Source: Tetrapyrgos nigripes (taxonomy: Eukaryota > Basidiomycota > Agaricomycetes > Agaricales > Campanellaceae). From it: a DNA stretch of 64,000 bases. The stretch covers positions 62,001 through 126,000 of the forward strand of contig JAACJM010000103.1 in the NCBI GenBank assembly GCA_013368315.1, written 5' to 3'. The notes under the pieces are model-generated. The model saw nothing but the letters and a program-made list of their open reading frames with translations. It did not search any database and was not told the origin of the DNA. Each line of letters starts with the position of its first letter. The first letter of the stretch is position 1. Made by a program: the position numbers and the translations under genes. This document shows, one piece after another, positions 20,635 through 33,269 of this stretch.

Positions 20635-21027
20635 GAATAAGCTAGCTGTCCGCTATGTGAAAGTCTTGGACTTAAGGAGAATAATACTCAGATATAACTG
20701 AGTATATAAGAGAAGGGGTAAAACAACGACTGTGCTTAAAGCTAGTCATTGAGTTTTGTCTGAGGGCTTGGCCCGAGAGGCGACTAGCACGTGATTTCCA
20801 AAGGCAACGCGACCAAAATGCCAGAACTTCTCGAGGCCGAGACCTGAGCTTCTAGGGTCCAGAAGATGAAAGAGTCTCAACACCTGGAACACCCAAACTG
20901 AGTGAAGCTCCAACAGACAGGTGCTGAGATGACGAGGTGACTGGAACCCCCAAACAGAGTGAAGCGAGGCTTAAAGAGTTAATAAAGAACATCAAAAAGT
21001 TTTGTTTGATTACACAATTAAGTATGA
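20635..21027. other. Spacer between the duplication and the DIRS-like element
   Basis: No ORF. Contains ACTCAGATATAACTGAGTATA (20,688-20,708), an inverted repeat with TATA-like core, and two similar segments at about 20,880 and 20,940 (GGAACACCCAAACTGAGTGAAGC-like). Could be the end of the retroelement; not proven. Confidence 0.35.
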
Positions 21028-22340
21028 TTAAGAGGAGTCAGATAAAAAATCATTAGGATTACAAGAAAGGCCTGAGACAGCCACCTCTATAAGTGCATTG
21101 GTAATACAGTTCTGCTTGCGAAATTCTTCAATCACCTTCTTCACATTATCAAGGTCCATGGCCTTATGTATAGCTGCTGGAATAATATCAATCAGGGGGC
21201 ACCAATAAAGAAGGAAAGCGAGGGACATCCAACCACCTAATGCAGCCACATACTCTGGTGCGATACCCAAAGAGAGGAGGTAAACAGCACCTCTGATCCT
21301 AAAACTATGACCCAGGACATTGCAAATCTCCACCTGTGTCCATATGTCAAAACATAAAGAAAGGAAATTTTCCTTTACCATATGATGTGGTTTCCATCAT
21401 CACTGATGTATCCAAGTAATGAGAAAGAATCTGGAACATCTTTATTGATCCACAGATGGTTTGTAAAGGCAGTGAGACCACAGATACCTTCAGGGTCAGA
21501 GAGAAGACCAGTGATAGTGACATCTGCCCCATTCCTGTGAGTCATCTTTGTCCATGGTATGTGGAAAGAGACAGTTTTAGATCTGATCTCCTGGAGGAAA
21601 AACTGAAACTTGACACCAAAGGTAACATGGAATTTGGGATTGAACTTTGTTTCAGATGGAACAGTTGTTTCACTGAGATGCTGGCAAGCCCAAAAAGTGA
21701 TAACGGCAACTGCCTAGACTGTGACATGGAAAGGGATACTGAAGTTGAGAGCTCTCCACAGCACAATTAGATGTTTGATGGTGATAGGGTAATGTGGAGT
21801 GTGTTTCCTGTGAACACCTTCCTTATGTGCAGTCTTCCAAGCCATCTGGATCCAGTGTTCACTGCACCATGGTGCACCCTTGGTATAGCCTTCAAACCTG
21901 ATAACCAGTTAGAGGCTGTTGAGCCTGAAACCTGACCCAGATGTTCCCCAATGAAAGCTGCAACCAAAGTCTTGTCCACTGGCATACACAGCTCCTCATC
22001 TATGCATGAAACAAGTCAAGCCTGCAGCATAAGTCTCTTTTGTGTCATCAACTGTTGCACCAAGAATAGCTTTATCAGCTAATGCAAGTATATCCAGTGA
22101 GAAAGACAATTTAGACTTCACCTTATTATGCAGGGACCAAGGTGTTTCCCAATCCTCTATCCTATACTTAGCAAGAACAGGAGGATGTAGATTGGACTGG
22201 GTGACCTCATTTTCTTTGTGTGGATGGTGAGATGCCATATGTGAAGGGTCAACTGAACGGTGATACGGCAGGTAAACACCTGGTTGTTTCACATGAGAAA
22301 TGCAAGCCACTTTTAAAGGAGACATCTCCCTCTTAGGCAC
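21028..22340 (-). pseudogene. Tyrosine recombinase of a DIRS-like element, decayed
   Basis: Pieces in three frames form one recombinase. The N-terminal SAM-like part includes VLAKYRIEDWETPWS and TLVAAFIGEHLGQV, then STASNWLSGLKA. The middle includes AVITFWACQHLSETTVPS and VSFHIPWTKMTHRNGADV. The C-terminal catalytic part is LGHSFRIRGAVYLL, then VAALGGWMSLAFLLYW, carrying the H-x-x-R, H/W and Tyr of tyrosine recombinases. Similar proteins are repeated in Agaricomycete genomes. Stops occur inside (for example TAG for a conserved Trp at about 21,718). It is divergent from the gag-like gene at 22,921. Confidence 0.72.
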
Positions 22341-22920
22341 AATAGGTATACTATTGGGGCAAAAGGCTTTATTAAAGTGTCAAAGTCATGTTCTTCTCCA
22401 GATATGTACTAAGATACTAATTTTCTACTACTTGTACACATATGCAAGCATATTTGTCAGTATTTGAGGTGACACAAAAGTGTTACAAGGAGGAGAGAGG
22501 ACTTAGCACTGCACAAGCCCCACAGAAAGGTGACATGTAGGTCATGTGGTTCAGGAATTTGGTGGGTGAATAGCATTCAGTCTGCAATAAGTCTGAGGAA
22601 CAAGGGCTTATCTTAGGATAAGCTAGCAGAGCATTGTGACTGTCACACTGACATGTTATGCCAGTGTTCACATTGACTGATGCATTGTCTCTCTCCTTGA
22701 CAGTCAACAACGCTGAAAGGCTCTCAAGCTTTTTTTGCACTTTTCTTCCCAACAGTTGACAACCCTCCTTGCAAGAATAGAAGTTTTTTGTGTTCTCACT
22801 CCCCATCACACTTCCTCATCTGTGCTTTGCAAGTAGAATTTGTTTCTACTGCAGTACTGATAGATTTCACATCTATCGTCCCATCGTTATCCAACACTTC
22901 GCAATTTCATTCCAGCCCCT
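22341..22920. promoter_or_regulatory. Shared upstream region of the recombinase and gag genes
   Basis: Non-coding 580 bp between divergent ORFs. Part of it (about 22,282-22,575) recurs in inverted orientation at 57,510-57,805, so this stretch belongs to the repeated element. Confidence 0.5.
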
Positions 22921-24289
22921 TTGCCATCCCATGAAACACATCACTTAGACCGCTTTCCCACTGACAAATGGATAACGCACAAGAACCTGGCAGCCTGTGT
23001 AGCAATCAAAAAACTCCCAGTTGACAGCATCATCAAACTGAACAAAAAAATTGATGACAAAAACACAGAGAAGAGAGAGAAGAGATTCTTGATTGCTAAT
23101 AATGCTCTCACCCTTGGTGAGGGCGAGACACTTTTGGACATGGCCTCTCTATGGTCTATCCCAGATGATGAATATATCAAGATCAAGGATAACCCTGAGC
23201 TTTTCGACTGTGTCAAGAATGACCTCCCGGGCAGATGGCACAGATGGATTGTGGAAATGAGAGCTGCAGAGAGAAAGCTGAAGGAGAAGCCAGATGATGA
23301 GATGACAAGGAATTTGATGGTGGCCAGGGATATAGAGGAGGTTCCTAGGGTCCTCAATGCATTCATCAATGTCAAGTTCCTGAAAGAACTTTTCATTGTT
23401 GCTAACTTTGACCATATCCCCTTGGGTGTTTTCAGGACGAAACACCTTCATGTTTTACACACTACTGCCACTTCTATCACACCTAAGATGGTTTATCTTG
23501 ATGGGGAGAAGCAGAGAAGCTGAAGATCTGGGACATGGTGGCTATTTCCAAGGCTTTGGGTATCAAGGAAAACGAGTTTGAAGGTTGCAAAACCTTCCTC
23601 AAGTACCTAGAAGCCATGGAGAATTACATTAAGTTCATTGTCAATTGGGATCTGAGGAAGGCTGAAGGTCAGCATGCCATCTTCATATACCACCATGCTG
23701 CCTTCTTCAAGAACCCCAACAATGGTGCACTCTACTCTCACTGGAAAGGAAGGGAGAAGAGGTTGTGTGAAGAAGAAGGACACAGGGTTTCAAATTCAAT
23801 GTCCTCACATACAGGGAGGAGTTGTCACAATGCCGTATCGAGTATGGGTTGAGGTTGGCATGTTCAGGTAACAACACCTTGTCTGGGCGTGGGGGTTCAG
23901 GTTTCTGTTCTGGACAACAGGATGGCACAGACAGGTCCAGTGGTGGATTGGCCAGCAACAATCAGTATCAGCCCTTTCCCAAGGGCGACAGGAAGGCCCT
24001 CTCTTCCTGTTGCCTCACCTGTGCTGAAGAGGAACACAAACTTGGCAACCACCCACAGAACAAGTTCTCCCTCTGGGGTAGAGTCATTGGTAACCAGGTC
24101 CACAACCCAAAGTCAGAACACCCTATCTGCATACATTGGAATCTCTACAGCACCCAAGGAGGTAGAGGAAAGTCCCAGCCTGGATGCAAAGGCTGTGAGA
24201 AGGAACATGCCTGCTCTTTCTGTGGTAAATCTGACCATCACACCTTCTCCTGGTCCTGCCACAGCAGACCCAAGACCTCCAACAACTGA
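22921..24289 (+). pseudogene. Gag-like protein of the DIRS-like element
   Basis: An open 200-codon frame from ATG 22921 (FPTDKWITHKNLAACV) continues in other frames through LKIWDMVAISKALG and ENYIKFIVNWDLRK. It ends in a Cys-rich segment (CEKEHACSFCGKSDHHTF) that resembles a nucleic-acid-binding knuckle. At least two frameshifts are needed (near 23,520 and 23,800). Position before a reverse transcriptase piece and composition suggest a Gag. The family name is inferred. Confidence 0.55.
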
Positions 24290-24518
24290 TTATATTCCTC
24301 TATCCAACTCTGATGTGTTTGAAAGCACATCTGACATTTCAGCTGCCTTCCGCCTTCCTTTCAATCATTTCAACCCAGACCCTCTCCCTTATGCCGACTT
24401 GTACTCTTCTATCCATTCTTGCTCATATCTGCCTGATGCAGACCCTACCCATATTACACTTTACAATAAAATCCTTATGCCCTACAATGCAGACACTTTC
24501 GAACAAGAACTTGGATCT

Positions 24519-25250
24519 AATTCCCTTACCGATACTTTCCCTCACCTGGTCCAAAACCTTTGAGAGGGTTTCCCTATTGGTCACTTCCCTCTTATCTCCA
24601 AGACTGTTATTATGCCCAACAACTTTACATGTATGATAGGTGATGGTCCAAGAGTTGTTGAAGAGTATATCCAGGGTGAACAGGACGCAGGTCGCTTTTC
24701 TGGCCCTTTCACTAGAGAGGTGACAGAAACAATCTTACAAGGCCCTTTCATTTCTTCCCTGCTCATTGTGGCCAAGTTGGACCAAGGTCTTGACCTCCCT
24801 CCCAAGTATCAGGTCTGTTGTAACCTATCTAAAGTGGTACCCAAACACTCCTCTATCAACTTGTTCATTGATAAGATGGATTTCTTAAATGATGTGAGAC
24901 AAGGCTTAGAAACAGGAATTACAAACCAGAGGGTCAATGGGACAAAGTTCCAAACATATGAGCTCTGGTACTAAGGTATCTGCCATGACCTCACTGCTGA
25001 TGATGATACTGCTCTCTGTCTTCTCTGACCTCATCCAATTACTTTCTGATGAACCCATAATGTATTGCCTATGGTAAAGAAAGACATGAGAAACACAGTC
25101 CTGCCCAGAAATCCATATCTCACCTCACTCCCTGAACTCGGCACCTTCCAACAATCCTCCCCGCAAACCAAAAAGACGACCAGAGAACTCAACACTTCCT
25201 GCCACTATTCCCCAGGATATGGACACAGATGCCTTCCAAGAACTAAATGA
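24519..25250 (+). pseudogene. Truncated reverse transcriptase fragment, DIRS-like
   Basis: Recognisable pieces are YIQGEQDAGRFSGPFTREV, then ILQGPFISSLLIV and CCNLSKVVPKHSSINLFID. This matches the N-terminal fingers region of the reverse transcriptases paired with tyrosine recombinases in Agaricomycetes (GPFTREETE, FQSSPLIV, RHLSKG). The catalytic YxDD part is absent, so the element has lost its 3' half. Confidence 0.65.
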
Positions 25251-25662
25251 GCTTGAGGACAATTTGCATAAGGAATATGAACCAAACTTGAGGTACTTTG
25301 ATGAGGAAAATACAAATATTTGAGGACTTTGAAGCACATTTGAAGCCTGGAGGCAGTTGATCAGTGAGGTTTGAGGCCTTGAGGTCTTGAGGAGTCAATA
25401 AGGGCCATAGATGGTTGATGTGTCAGTTCCTTGAGGACTTCAAAATTTCAAAAACCAGAAAGCAACTGCGAACATGACGAAACTTGACTTGAGAGGCAGT
25501 TTGTACTTTGCTTTTGACAGGCTATGATGCAGACATCCACTGATAGTCTGCAAGCATGACTTGAGCATGACGGTGAAGGAAGGTCGGTGGTGGAGAAAAG
25601 TCAACATGCAGTAAACATGGACAAAGGTCTGGTGTCATTCCTGATGCAGATAACGGTGGAAC
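25251..25662. other. Unassigned sequence left of the Plavaka element
   Basis: G/A-rich with several GAGGAC/TTGAGG-type short repeats. No ORF. It ends at the left target copy of the transposon (GGTGGAAC, 25,655-25,662). Confidence 0.4.
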
Positions 25663-26425
25663 CAAGGGGGGTCCAGGCAGTCAGTTGGTCAGTCAGTCAA
25701 TTGGTCCTTTAAAAAAATTTTAGGCTCTTTTTTTTTTAGTGTATTCCAGCCTCCAGCTGGTCAGTTTGAAGCATTCTGAGTCATTTTTCACAAGCATCAT
25801 TGAAGGTAAGGTTGTAGAGTACCCCTGTACCTTATAATTGGGATGAGTGTGCACATTTTTTGGCTATGATTCAGGCCTTCAGTGCTTGTGCCCTCAACAA
25901 TGACAAGGTAGCCAACTGGTAACTAGTTTTGATAAAGACTCATATACTGAGGCTTTTGACAATGGAATGTTCTATCTACTTAAACTCTTTTACTACTTAT
26001 TTGAAGTTATAGCAGAGATCCAACTTACAGTAAAATCCTGGATTAAGCAAGTGGCTGCCAAGACTGTCGTTGTACTGGAAATGCATCTGAAGCAAAACCA
26101 CAAAGGTGCAGCAAGGGTGGAGCAAGGGAGTAATACTAGCTACACTCAGGTGTAGCACTACAATTTTCAGTGCCACAGGAACACCTGAGTGTATCTACTA
26201 CACACACCGCTACACAGCCTTTCTGCAAGAACGTTGTTTCATTTGCCACACCTTCTACACATAGCCTCCACACACTGCTACACTGTCATTACTGCATCAG
26301 ATTCATTCAAATCACCAGATTATAGCAACATTGTAGTATATACAATAATGAAGTACTTACTATATACAGAATCAAAAAAGCACTAGAAAATCAATCAATT
26401 CCACCCTAGGAGATACCCATATATA

Positions 26426-27002
26426 CATACCAGTGGGGTAGGCCCACCCCCAGTATTCCAATATCTCTGAGCTCTGGCCAGGGGATGTTTCTAGGCTGGT
26501 TAGGGTTAGGATAGTTAGGGTTAGGGTTTATTACTGTGAGGCATGCAGCACTGAGCCATTAGAGGTTAGGGTTAGGGATAAGACTGCCTTTATAGGGGGG
26601 TTTGGGGGGCACAGCCCCCAATTTCTAGTGGTGCAACTGCCTGTTAAAGGTTAGGGTTGGTGGTTAGCTGCTAGGGTTAGCAGTTAGTGGGTGGGCAGGC
26701 AGAGGTGGCAGTGGGTCAGGGTCATGTGATTTTGGTGTGACCAAATGATCACATGATTTTCTTGACTCAAATGGCAATAAAAATTAATTTCACCACAAAA
26801 TACCCTCCAAACAGGCAATTTTACTTCAAAGATTGTCAGGTGCAGGCAGCTACACACTGATGAGGCCACAGTTTTGTGCAATGAGCAGGCATAGTGTGTG
26901 CTTGCCCAATATGGTATGTAGGTTTATATAATACTACAGTGGGATCACCCATATTGAAATACAGGACTCTCAAATAAGGGGTGGGCCTACTCCACTGGTA
27001 TG
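26426..27002. mobile_element. 577-bp MITE with telomere-like TTAGGG runs
   Basis: Terminal inverted repeats CATACCAGTGGGGTAGGCCC and CATACCAGTGGAGTAGGCCC, flanked by TATATA on both sides. A TA duplication is likely (Tc1/mariner-like). Inside are GGTTAGGGTTAGG and GTTAGGGTTAGGG blocks at about 26,500-26,530, and AGGTTAGGGTTAGGG at about 26,562. Nested inside element A. No coding capacity. Confidence 0.8.
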
Positions 27003-27348
27003 TATATATGAGTATGACATCGCCTCTCAATTCGTCTGGTCACAGGTCACAGGCCTAAAAATTGACAAGATTTTTGGGCCAGTCACAGGTCACAAAGGCC
27101 ACTGACAAATTGTCCAGGTGGTGACCCCTGGATTTATGCCCAAAAAAGGAAATTTTTTGTTGCCTTTGGTGGAAAATCTGTAGTGGTCACAGGTCCCACC
27201 AGTGATTGACAAAAATTCTAGTTTGTTTGTGCAGTCACAGTCACATCCCCTTGACAAATTGATCAAAATGTAGTAAATTTAATGACAGATGCAGGACGTC
27301 AGAAGAGACCAAAGCAAAAGATGCATAAGACAGCTCACCTGAAAATGT

Positions 27349-30300
27349 TTAGTCTGAGTCTTCATCCAACATTGGTAGTGTCCCAATTTCCTCAACTACC
27401 TCAGCTCCATCACCACTTGTGTCCTTGGGTTTGTCATCAAGCTCCTTGAGACCAATACCTGCAATATACTCCTTGGCATGTGATATCAATTCATCCCACT
27501 TCACATCCTTGATCTTGAGGATCCTGACATGATACACTTCATAAATCTTCTTCCACTTGAGTCTGGTGAATTTGTCTGGCTTGATAAATTTTCCTGTCTT
27601 CCAAGCCTCAAGAGCACAGCAAAGCTACAATGTTGGTTAGTGAAACAACAAAAAACAATGATAGTTGTGAAATACTTGCCACAGTTGCACAGTATGCAAG
27701 CATCCCAACTGTGGTGTAGAGCACACACTTGGCTCAAACAGTAGATGTAGACAGAGCAGGAGTAAACAGAAGACAATGAGAACCTAGTCCTAAGACAAAG
27801 TTAATATTAAGTGAAGAGAGAAATACATGAGATGCTCACCTAGTCCCAAGACGAAGAGGTCAGGATGGGGACTAGGGAGCTACTACTCTAGGTTTATATA
27901 CACAAAACAAAAGACAAGATAATAACTGAGCAAAGCAAAGAAAGGAATCAGAGAACTGTCCAAAACAATCAAAGTATAGCCTATTGGCCCTGTAAGAGAT
28001 GTATCATGAAAAGATGAACAAAAGATGAACAGGCTGTGCATAGTGTCCCTGTAAGAGATGTATCATAGAAAGATGAACAAATAATGAAACAGGGGATAGT
28101 AGCTGTGCATAGATGATCAAAGAAAGATGATCAAAATGATGATCAAAAGGCAGTGATTGATAAAGAAAAGAAACAGAAAATGAATGAAAATACCCTGAAA
28201 TAATACTGTCATGACACCAACTGGCTTGCCATAATCCTCATCAGCACTGCAAGTGCAGTGTACGCGGTATGCAAAAAGCCTAACAATCAGGAAACCATAC
28301 CAAGACCCAACAGGGCCACCCTGACCAGCACATGTATGAGGCTGAGAGATAAGAACTTTCATAATAGAGCAAAAATATACCTCGTGAAAGCACTGTCCTC
28401 CAGCAAATATTTCACATATAATGCCTGCTGGTCCTCAGCCTTGGTGTCCTTCAAAAACTCCTCCTTCTAAGCTTCTGTGTTGGCAAATAGTGTTATTTGG
28501 CTGTAAAAACAAATGAGATAAGACAGAATAGGAATAGCCATACAATGTTGAGCACTGCTGGGTGCTTTTTCTGTAGTTGTTTCCATTTGGCATCAAGGTA
28601 GGGATTGAGAGCTGGAAAGGTTTTGTCAAAAGCTTGGAAAATAATGCCATTGAGATCATAATGGATGTTGGTACTGAGTTGGTTGTCAAGAGTTGCACTA
28701 TTAACCTTTGCCCTGAAAAGGTCTTGGTCAGATTTGGCTGGGAGAGGGAAGTGTTTGATGTTGTAGTCGGTCTTCTTCAAGGCCTTCCATGCTCCTTGCA
28801 GTCAACCTTCTTGATGCTGACTGGCATGAGAGTGACATCCAGCTCTTTCTGGAGCACCACATCAGCATCACCACATGGGAGCAGTTGCTATACCTTTTCA
28901 ACAGTCGTTTTCCCCACTTTCTTTCCTCTCTTCACTGTCTCCAGAACTGCAGGAGAATCTTCAACTTCAAGCTCACCAATACTGTCTGCTTCCATCTCAG
29001 CAGCAGTAACCTGCTTCTTGACCTTTTGCTGCCATTTGGGTACCAGGCCACTGATTCAGTCATTCTTAGACCGTTTGGTCTCAACTCTAGCACGGTAAGT
29101 TAGCACCATTAACAGAGGCAAGGTGTACACTTATGGTTTGTCTTCTACCACAGATAGCTTTCACTTGGGTTTAGAGATGGTAGCTTGGGTCTTTGAAGGT
29201 GCTGTGGAAGCTTGGATTTTATGCGCTACAGTTGTCATTTTCAGTTTGAGAGGTGTGGAGACTTTTGCAGGCTGAGTATGTGCTTCTTGTCTTTCACAAT
29301 CCTGTCAAGGTATCAAGTTGTTAGTTCTGACACTGATATTGCCTCTAGAAGCTGTACCTCAGCAGCAATGTTTTGATGTGAAGATTTACTTTTCTTTGCA
29401 GCTTTTTCTTCTGCAACCAGCTGGCATATCTGGGCTCAGTGTCTGCTTTGGTCTCTGACACCTCATCATTCAATGTCATGTACTCGTCTGAGTCCTCTCC
29501 ACTTCCCTGGTCCTCAACATCAGCTACTCTGACCCTGTTTTCACTGGCTGCATTTGCATCAACACTGTCCTCATCAGAGTCCACCAATATCGTTTCTGAG
29601 CAAGCCTGACATCATTTTCAACATTGTGATGTTGTCCTTGTTCTCATTGTTGCGCTGCTTGTCACCAAAGTCAGAGACTGGTCCTTCAGAGTCAGTGCCA
29701 ATGGTTGTAGCTGGTGGCACTTCCACATCAGAGAAGTCCCCCATAGCTTTGTTTTCCTTGTCTTCAAAGGCCTGGAGAGTCAGTGACTCCAGAACAGGAG
29801 TGGAAACACAAGCAGGGGCTGGAGAAGGTTTTTTGCTGGGCTGAGGTAAGTTCTGCTGTGCCAGCTCAATGCCAGGATTGATTGAGTAAAGAATTTCATC
29901 TTTTTCAGCCTGGTTCTTTGCAGCTGGACTACCTTGTTGTCTGTTTTTGGCCTTCTTTGCAGTTTTTACTGCCTCCTTCTGCTCTCATTTTTCTTGGGAC
30001 ATCTGTTTTATCTTGTTGCAGGTCCTCTTGATCTCATTTTCAGGAATGGCAATGTGATGGTGACAAGTTGTCAGTGGTGGTGGAAGGGGAGGTTTTTGCT
30101 TTGGAGGCATGGCTGGAAGAGAGTGTAGTGGTTGTGGTGATGTTGGTTGTTACTAGGAAGTGTAAATTTGTGGGTGTCGCTTCAGCAAATTGTAAATTTC
30201 TGGGGCAGACTTAGTAAGCTGGTTCATTTCTTGTTCTTTGCCTTCAAAATCGGACTCCTCTTGGAAAGGATGGCCATCTGCAATGTTGTGTGTCCATATC

Positions 30301-30428
30301 CTGAACTCTGCTGTTGGAAACAGTTCTCCTGATAATCTGACTGTATCAACCACATCAAAAGGACCCACTGGCCCATTTTTCATAATCTCCCTAATCTCAA
30401 GGAGTGCAATCTCTTGAGCTGGAACCAT
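27349..30428 (-). pseudogene. Second gene of the Plavaka element (unknown function, decayed)
   Basis: Several open pieces on the - strand: ALLEIREIMKNGPVGPFD (30.4 kb), an acidic piece with EDQGSGEDSDEYM (29.5 kb), then KKTDYNIKHFPLPAKSDQDL and LDAKWKQLQKKHPAVL (28.5-28.8 kb), and KIKDVKWDELISHAKEYI at the C-terminal end (27.4 kb). No catalytic domain is recognised. Acidic and Lys-rich stretches suggest a DNA- or protein-binding accessory protein of the transposon. It is divergent from the transposase gene. Confidence 0.45.
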
Positions 30429-30429
30429 T

Positions 30430-33269
30430 CAACAACACTGACTGGCATCATTCCCCTGGTCCTTCCTCACACCACTCATCTCCTAGTGTTGAACCCAACA
30501 ATGTAGTACGTCATGGAGACCACACCTGCACATATCATCCATACCTTACAGGTATGTTTTATTGCTCTAAAGTGTTTTGAAAGGGATCAAGTGTGATGCA
30601 AATGGCACTCCTGTCAGTCCTGGTGCTCTGCCTCCTCCTGTCCCACCTATTGATAATGTTTGGGCTTTGTTTGAAGATGAGGTCCAGTTTCAGCTTTCCG
30701 ACTTTCTTTACCGCAAGGTAGAGATGTCCCAGAGTGATATTGACTACCCCATGGAGATATGGGCCCTTTCAGCTTCATGGTATGGTGGAGAGTCACCTTT
30801 TGCTGACCACAATGACCCTTAGACTTTCTCATATATATTTGTGATCCTTTGTAACTGATTCCCCAGTTTGTTCACTTCGTCTCCACTCTGTACAACTATC
30901 TACACAGTATTGAGCCTAGTCAGCCTGCACATTCTCTCTTATTTCTATCTCAATCTATTGTCTTATTCTTGTCTCTATCTTGTGTGACTTGGGTGGTTAT
31001 TTGACAGTGTTAACTTTACTTTTCCAGTAACAGCTCAACTCCCCTTTCTAGTCCCATCAATGGAAGACTCCATGTACATTCCTGTCATACTTGGCAGTGA
31101 TAAGACAACTGTCTCTGTTGCTACTGGAAATGTGGAATATCACCCAGTCTATCAATCTATTGGAAATATTTGCAATTCTACTTGGAAAGCTCATCATGGT
31201 GGTGTCACTCCATTTGCCTTTCTAGCTATACCAAAGTGTAAGTCTTTAGTATATTGTTATGATCTGCTTTCTCTGATAGTTCCTTTCAACAGCCGATTGT
31301 AAATATGACAATGAACCTGCCTTTCATTTATTCAAGAAGAAACTTTACCACAATTCACTGGCTGCTATCCTTCACTCCTTGACCCCACACATGATTGATC
31401 CTGTGCTGTGCTGCTGTCCTGACAGATACTATCACTGAGTTGTCTATGACCTCAGTGCATTCATAGCTGATTACCCAGAGCAAGTCCTACTCTCATGCAT
31501 TGTCCAAGGCTGGTGTCCCAAGTATGTTTTCCTTACACTTCATCATTTCTTTTCTATTACTCACTGTCATCTAGATGTATGGCCAAGCATGAAAACCTTG
31601 ATGGAGGGGGCCCCTCATGTACTTGTGATGAGGACCAGAGGTTGCAAAGGGAGCTTCGAGAGCCTACTGACATCCTATGGGAAGACCATGGTATAGATGG
31701 TGATGTTGTAGTACATCCAGTCCCATCTCTACTCCTATTTCTTTTCCTTTACGCTTACCTCTCTCAAATAGCCCTTCACTGAGCATTTTCCAAGGGCCAA
31801 TATCCATGAAATGCTCTCGCCAGATCTATTACACCAAATTATCAAAGGAACCTTTAATGACCATCTTGTTGAGTGGTCATGGGAGTACTTAGTAGTAAAA
31901 GAGGGTGAAGCTCATGCAAAGGAAATCATGGATGATATTGACCATTGGTATGTTTATCTCTTGTTTTCTCATTTCATAGTCATTAACTTGCTCTATTTAG
32001 GCTGGCTGTAATACCACCATTCCCTGGCCTTCATCATTTTCCTCATGGCTGTCACTTCAAGCAGTGGACAGGCAACAACTGCAAAGCCCTCGTGAAGGTA
32101 TGATTTGTTTTGTCATAGCAAGGTCCATACAACTTACTCTGTTCTGCAGATATACCTCGCTGCTGTTGCAGACTATTTCCACTATCCATCATGAAGTGCT
32201 TGGCCATGAACTTCTGCTATTTGGTTTGGTGAAATGATTTGGATGAGCCAGCCATGGTAGAGATTAAAACAGCAATTAATCATTTTCACCACTTCTGTGA
32301 AGCATACAAAATGGCTGGGGTCTGTGACAGGTTCTCTCTACCTCATCAATACTTGATCTCACATTATATTTTAACATTATCCAGTTTGGTGCACCCAACA
32401 GCCTAGTATACTCCTCAATTACAGAGTCTAGGCACATCACAGCCATCAAGAAGCCATGGTGATAGTCAAACCATTGTAATGCCCTCAGTCAAATGCTGTT
32501 AATCAACCAGAGACTCAACAAGCTGGCCACTCTTCAGTCAGACCTCGTCCAGCATGGTTTTCTTGCACCACTACATGGTAGCCAAGTGGATCCAAGACCA
32601 GAGATGGGGATTGTCCTGGGAAAAACATATGGTTAGTTATACTATCTTTGTCTTTATTTCCTATACTCATTGTTTTATTAGAACATGGATATCCTACTGA
32701 GGCTCTTGAGCAACCTCAGCTTCCAGCCCTCATTCATTCTTTCCTCAATGGCCAACTTGGAACAAGCTCAACAGATCTACCAACAGACATTATTTTCCAA
32801 GTTTATTCCTCTGCAGTCACAACATTTCATGCTCCCAGTGATATTGCTGGTATCTGGGGCATGCAACACCATCTTGGAGAGGCAGTCCTGCTTTGACTGT
32901 GCTTTAGTCACTGATGGTAGCAGCATTGAAGGGTTTAAGGGCTTGCAGGTGGTTAGGGTTCTTTCATTCATTGGTTTTCAGTATGAGGGGATGGACTACT
33001 CTTGTGCCCTAGTCCAAACATTCAAGAGGTATGGCCAAAGCTGGGATGAGAAGACTGGTATGTGGATAGTGTGCCCTGAGCTTTGTGGTCAGGACCAGAA
33101 GATTGCTGTGGTATCTCTTGGTGATTTTCTTCATGGCGTACATCTCTTACCTGTTTATGGTACTTGGCAGGTACCTCTTGTTATTGATAGCTCTATGTCT
33201 TTGGACTTGTATGGAGCCTTTTATGTCAATAGATATGTTGACCATCATATGCATGAAGTTATTGATTAG
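30430..33269 (+). pseudogene. Plavaka transposase, decayed
   Basis: Order of recognisable blocks: HGDHTCTYHPYLTG/IKCDANGTPVSPG (zinc-binding start, split by an intron after 30,551), FEDEVQFQLSDFLYRKVEM, SPFADHND; then an LTR insertion; VILGSDKTTVSVATGN, PFAFLAIPK, FIADYPEQVLLSCIVQGWC, LSPDLLHQIIKGTFNDHLVEW, QFGAPNS-type and SSITESRHI-type blocks (32.38-32.44 kb) and the C-terminal SLDLYGAFYVNRYVDHH. These are hallmark blocks of Plavaka transposases. TGA at about 31,437 (after CPDRYYH) and several frame changes make it non-functional. Confidence 0.85.
30823..31016 (+). mobile_element. Fragment of a Gypsy-type LTR inside the Plavaka gene
   Basis: TTGTAACTGATTCCCCAGTT and GTGTGACTTGGGTGGTTATT also occur at 58,274 and 58,421 in the 5' region of the Gypsy element, in the same order and spacing. 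It begins exactly where the transposase reading stops (after HNDP), so it is an insertion (solo LTR or fragment). Confidence 0.75.

Noticed and set aside
26490..26600. TTAGGG runs as a chromosome end
   Set aside because: Only a few units, on one strand, bounded by MITE TIRs, with tens of kilobases of sequence on both sides.
28577..29103. 173-codon + strand ORF in element A
   Set aside because: Opposite the better supported second gene of the transposon (LPAKSDQDL, KKHPAVL blocks on the - strand); composition looks antisense.
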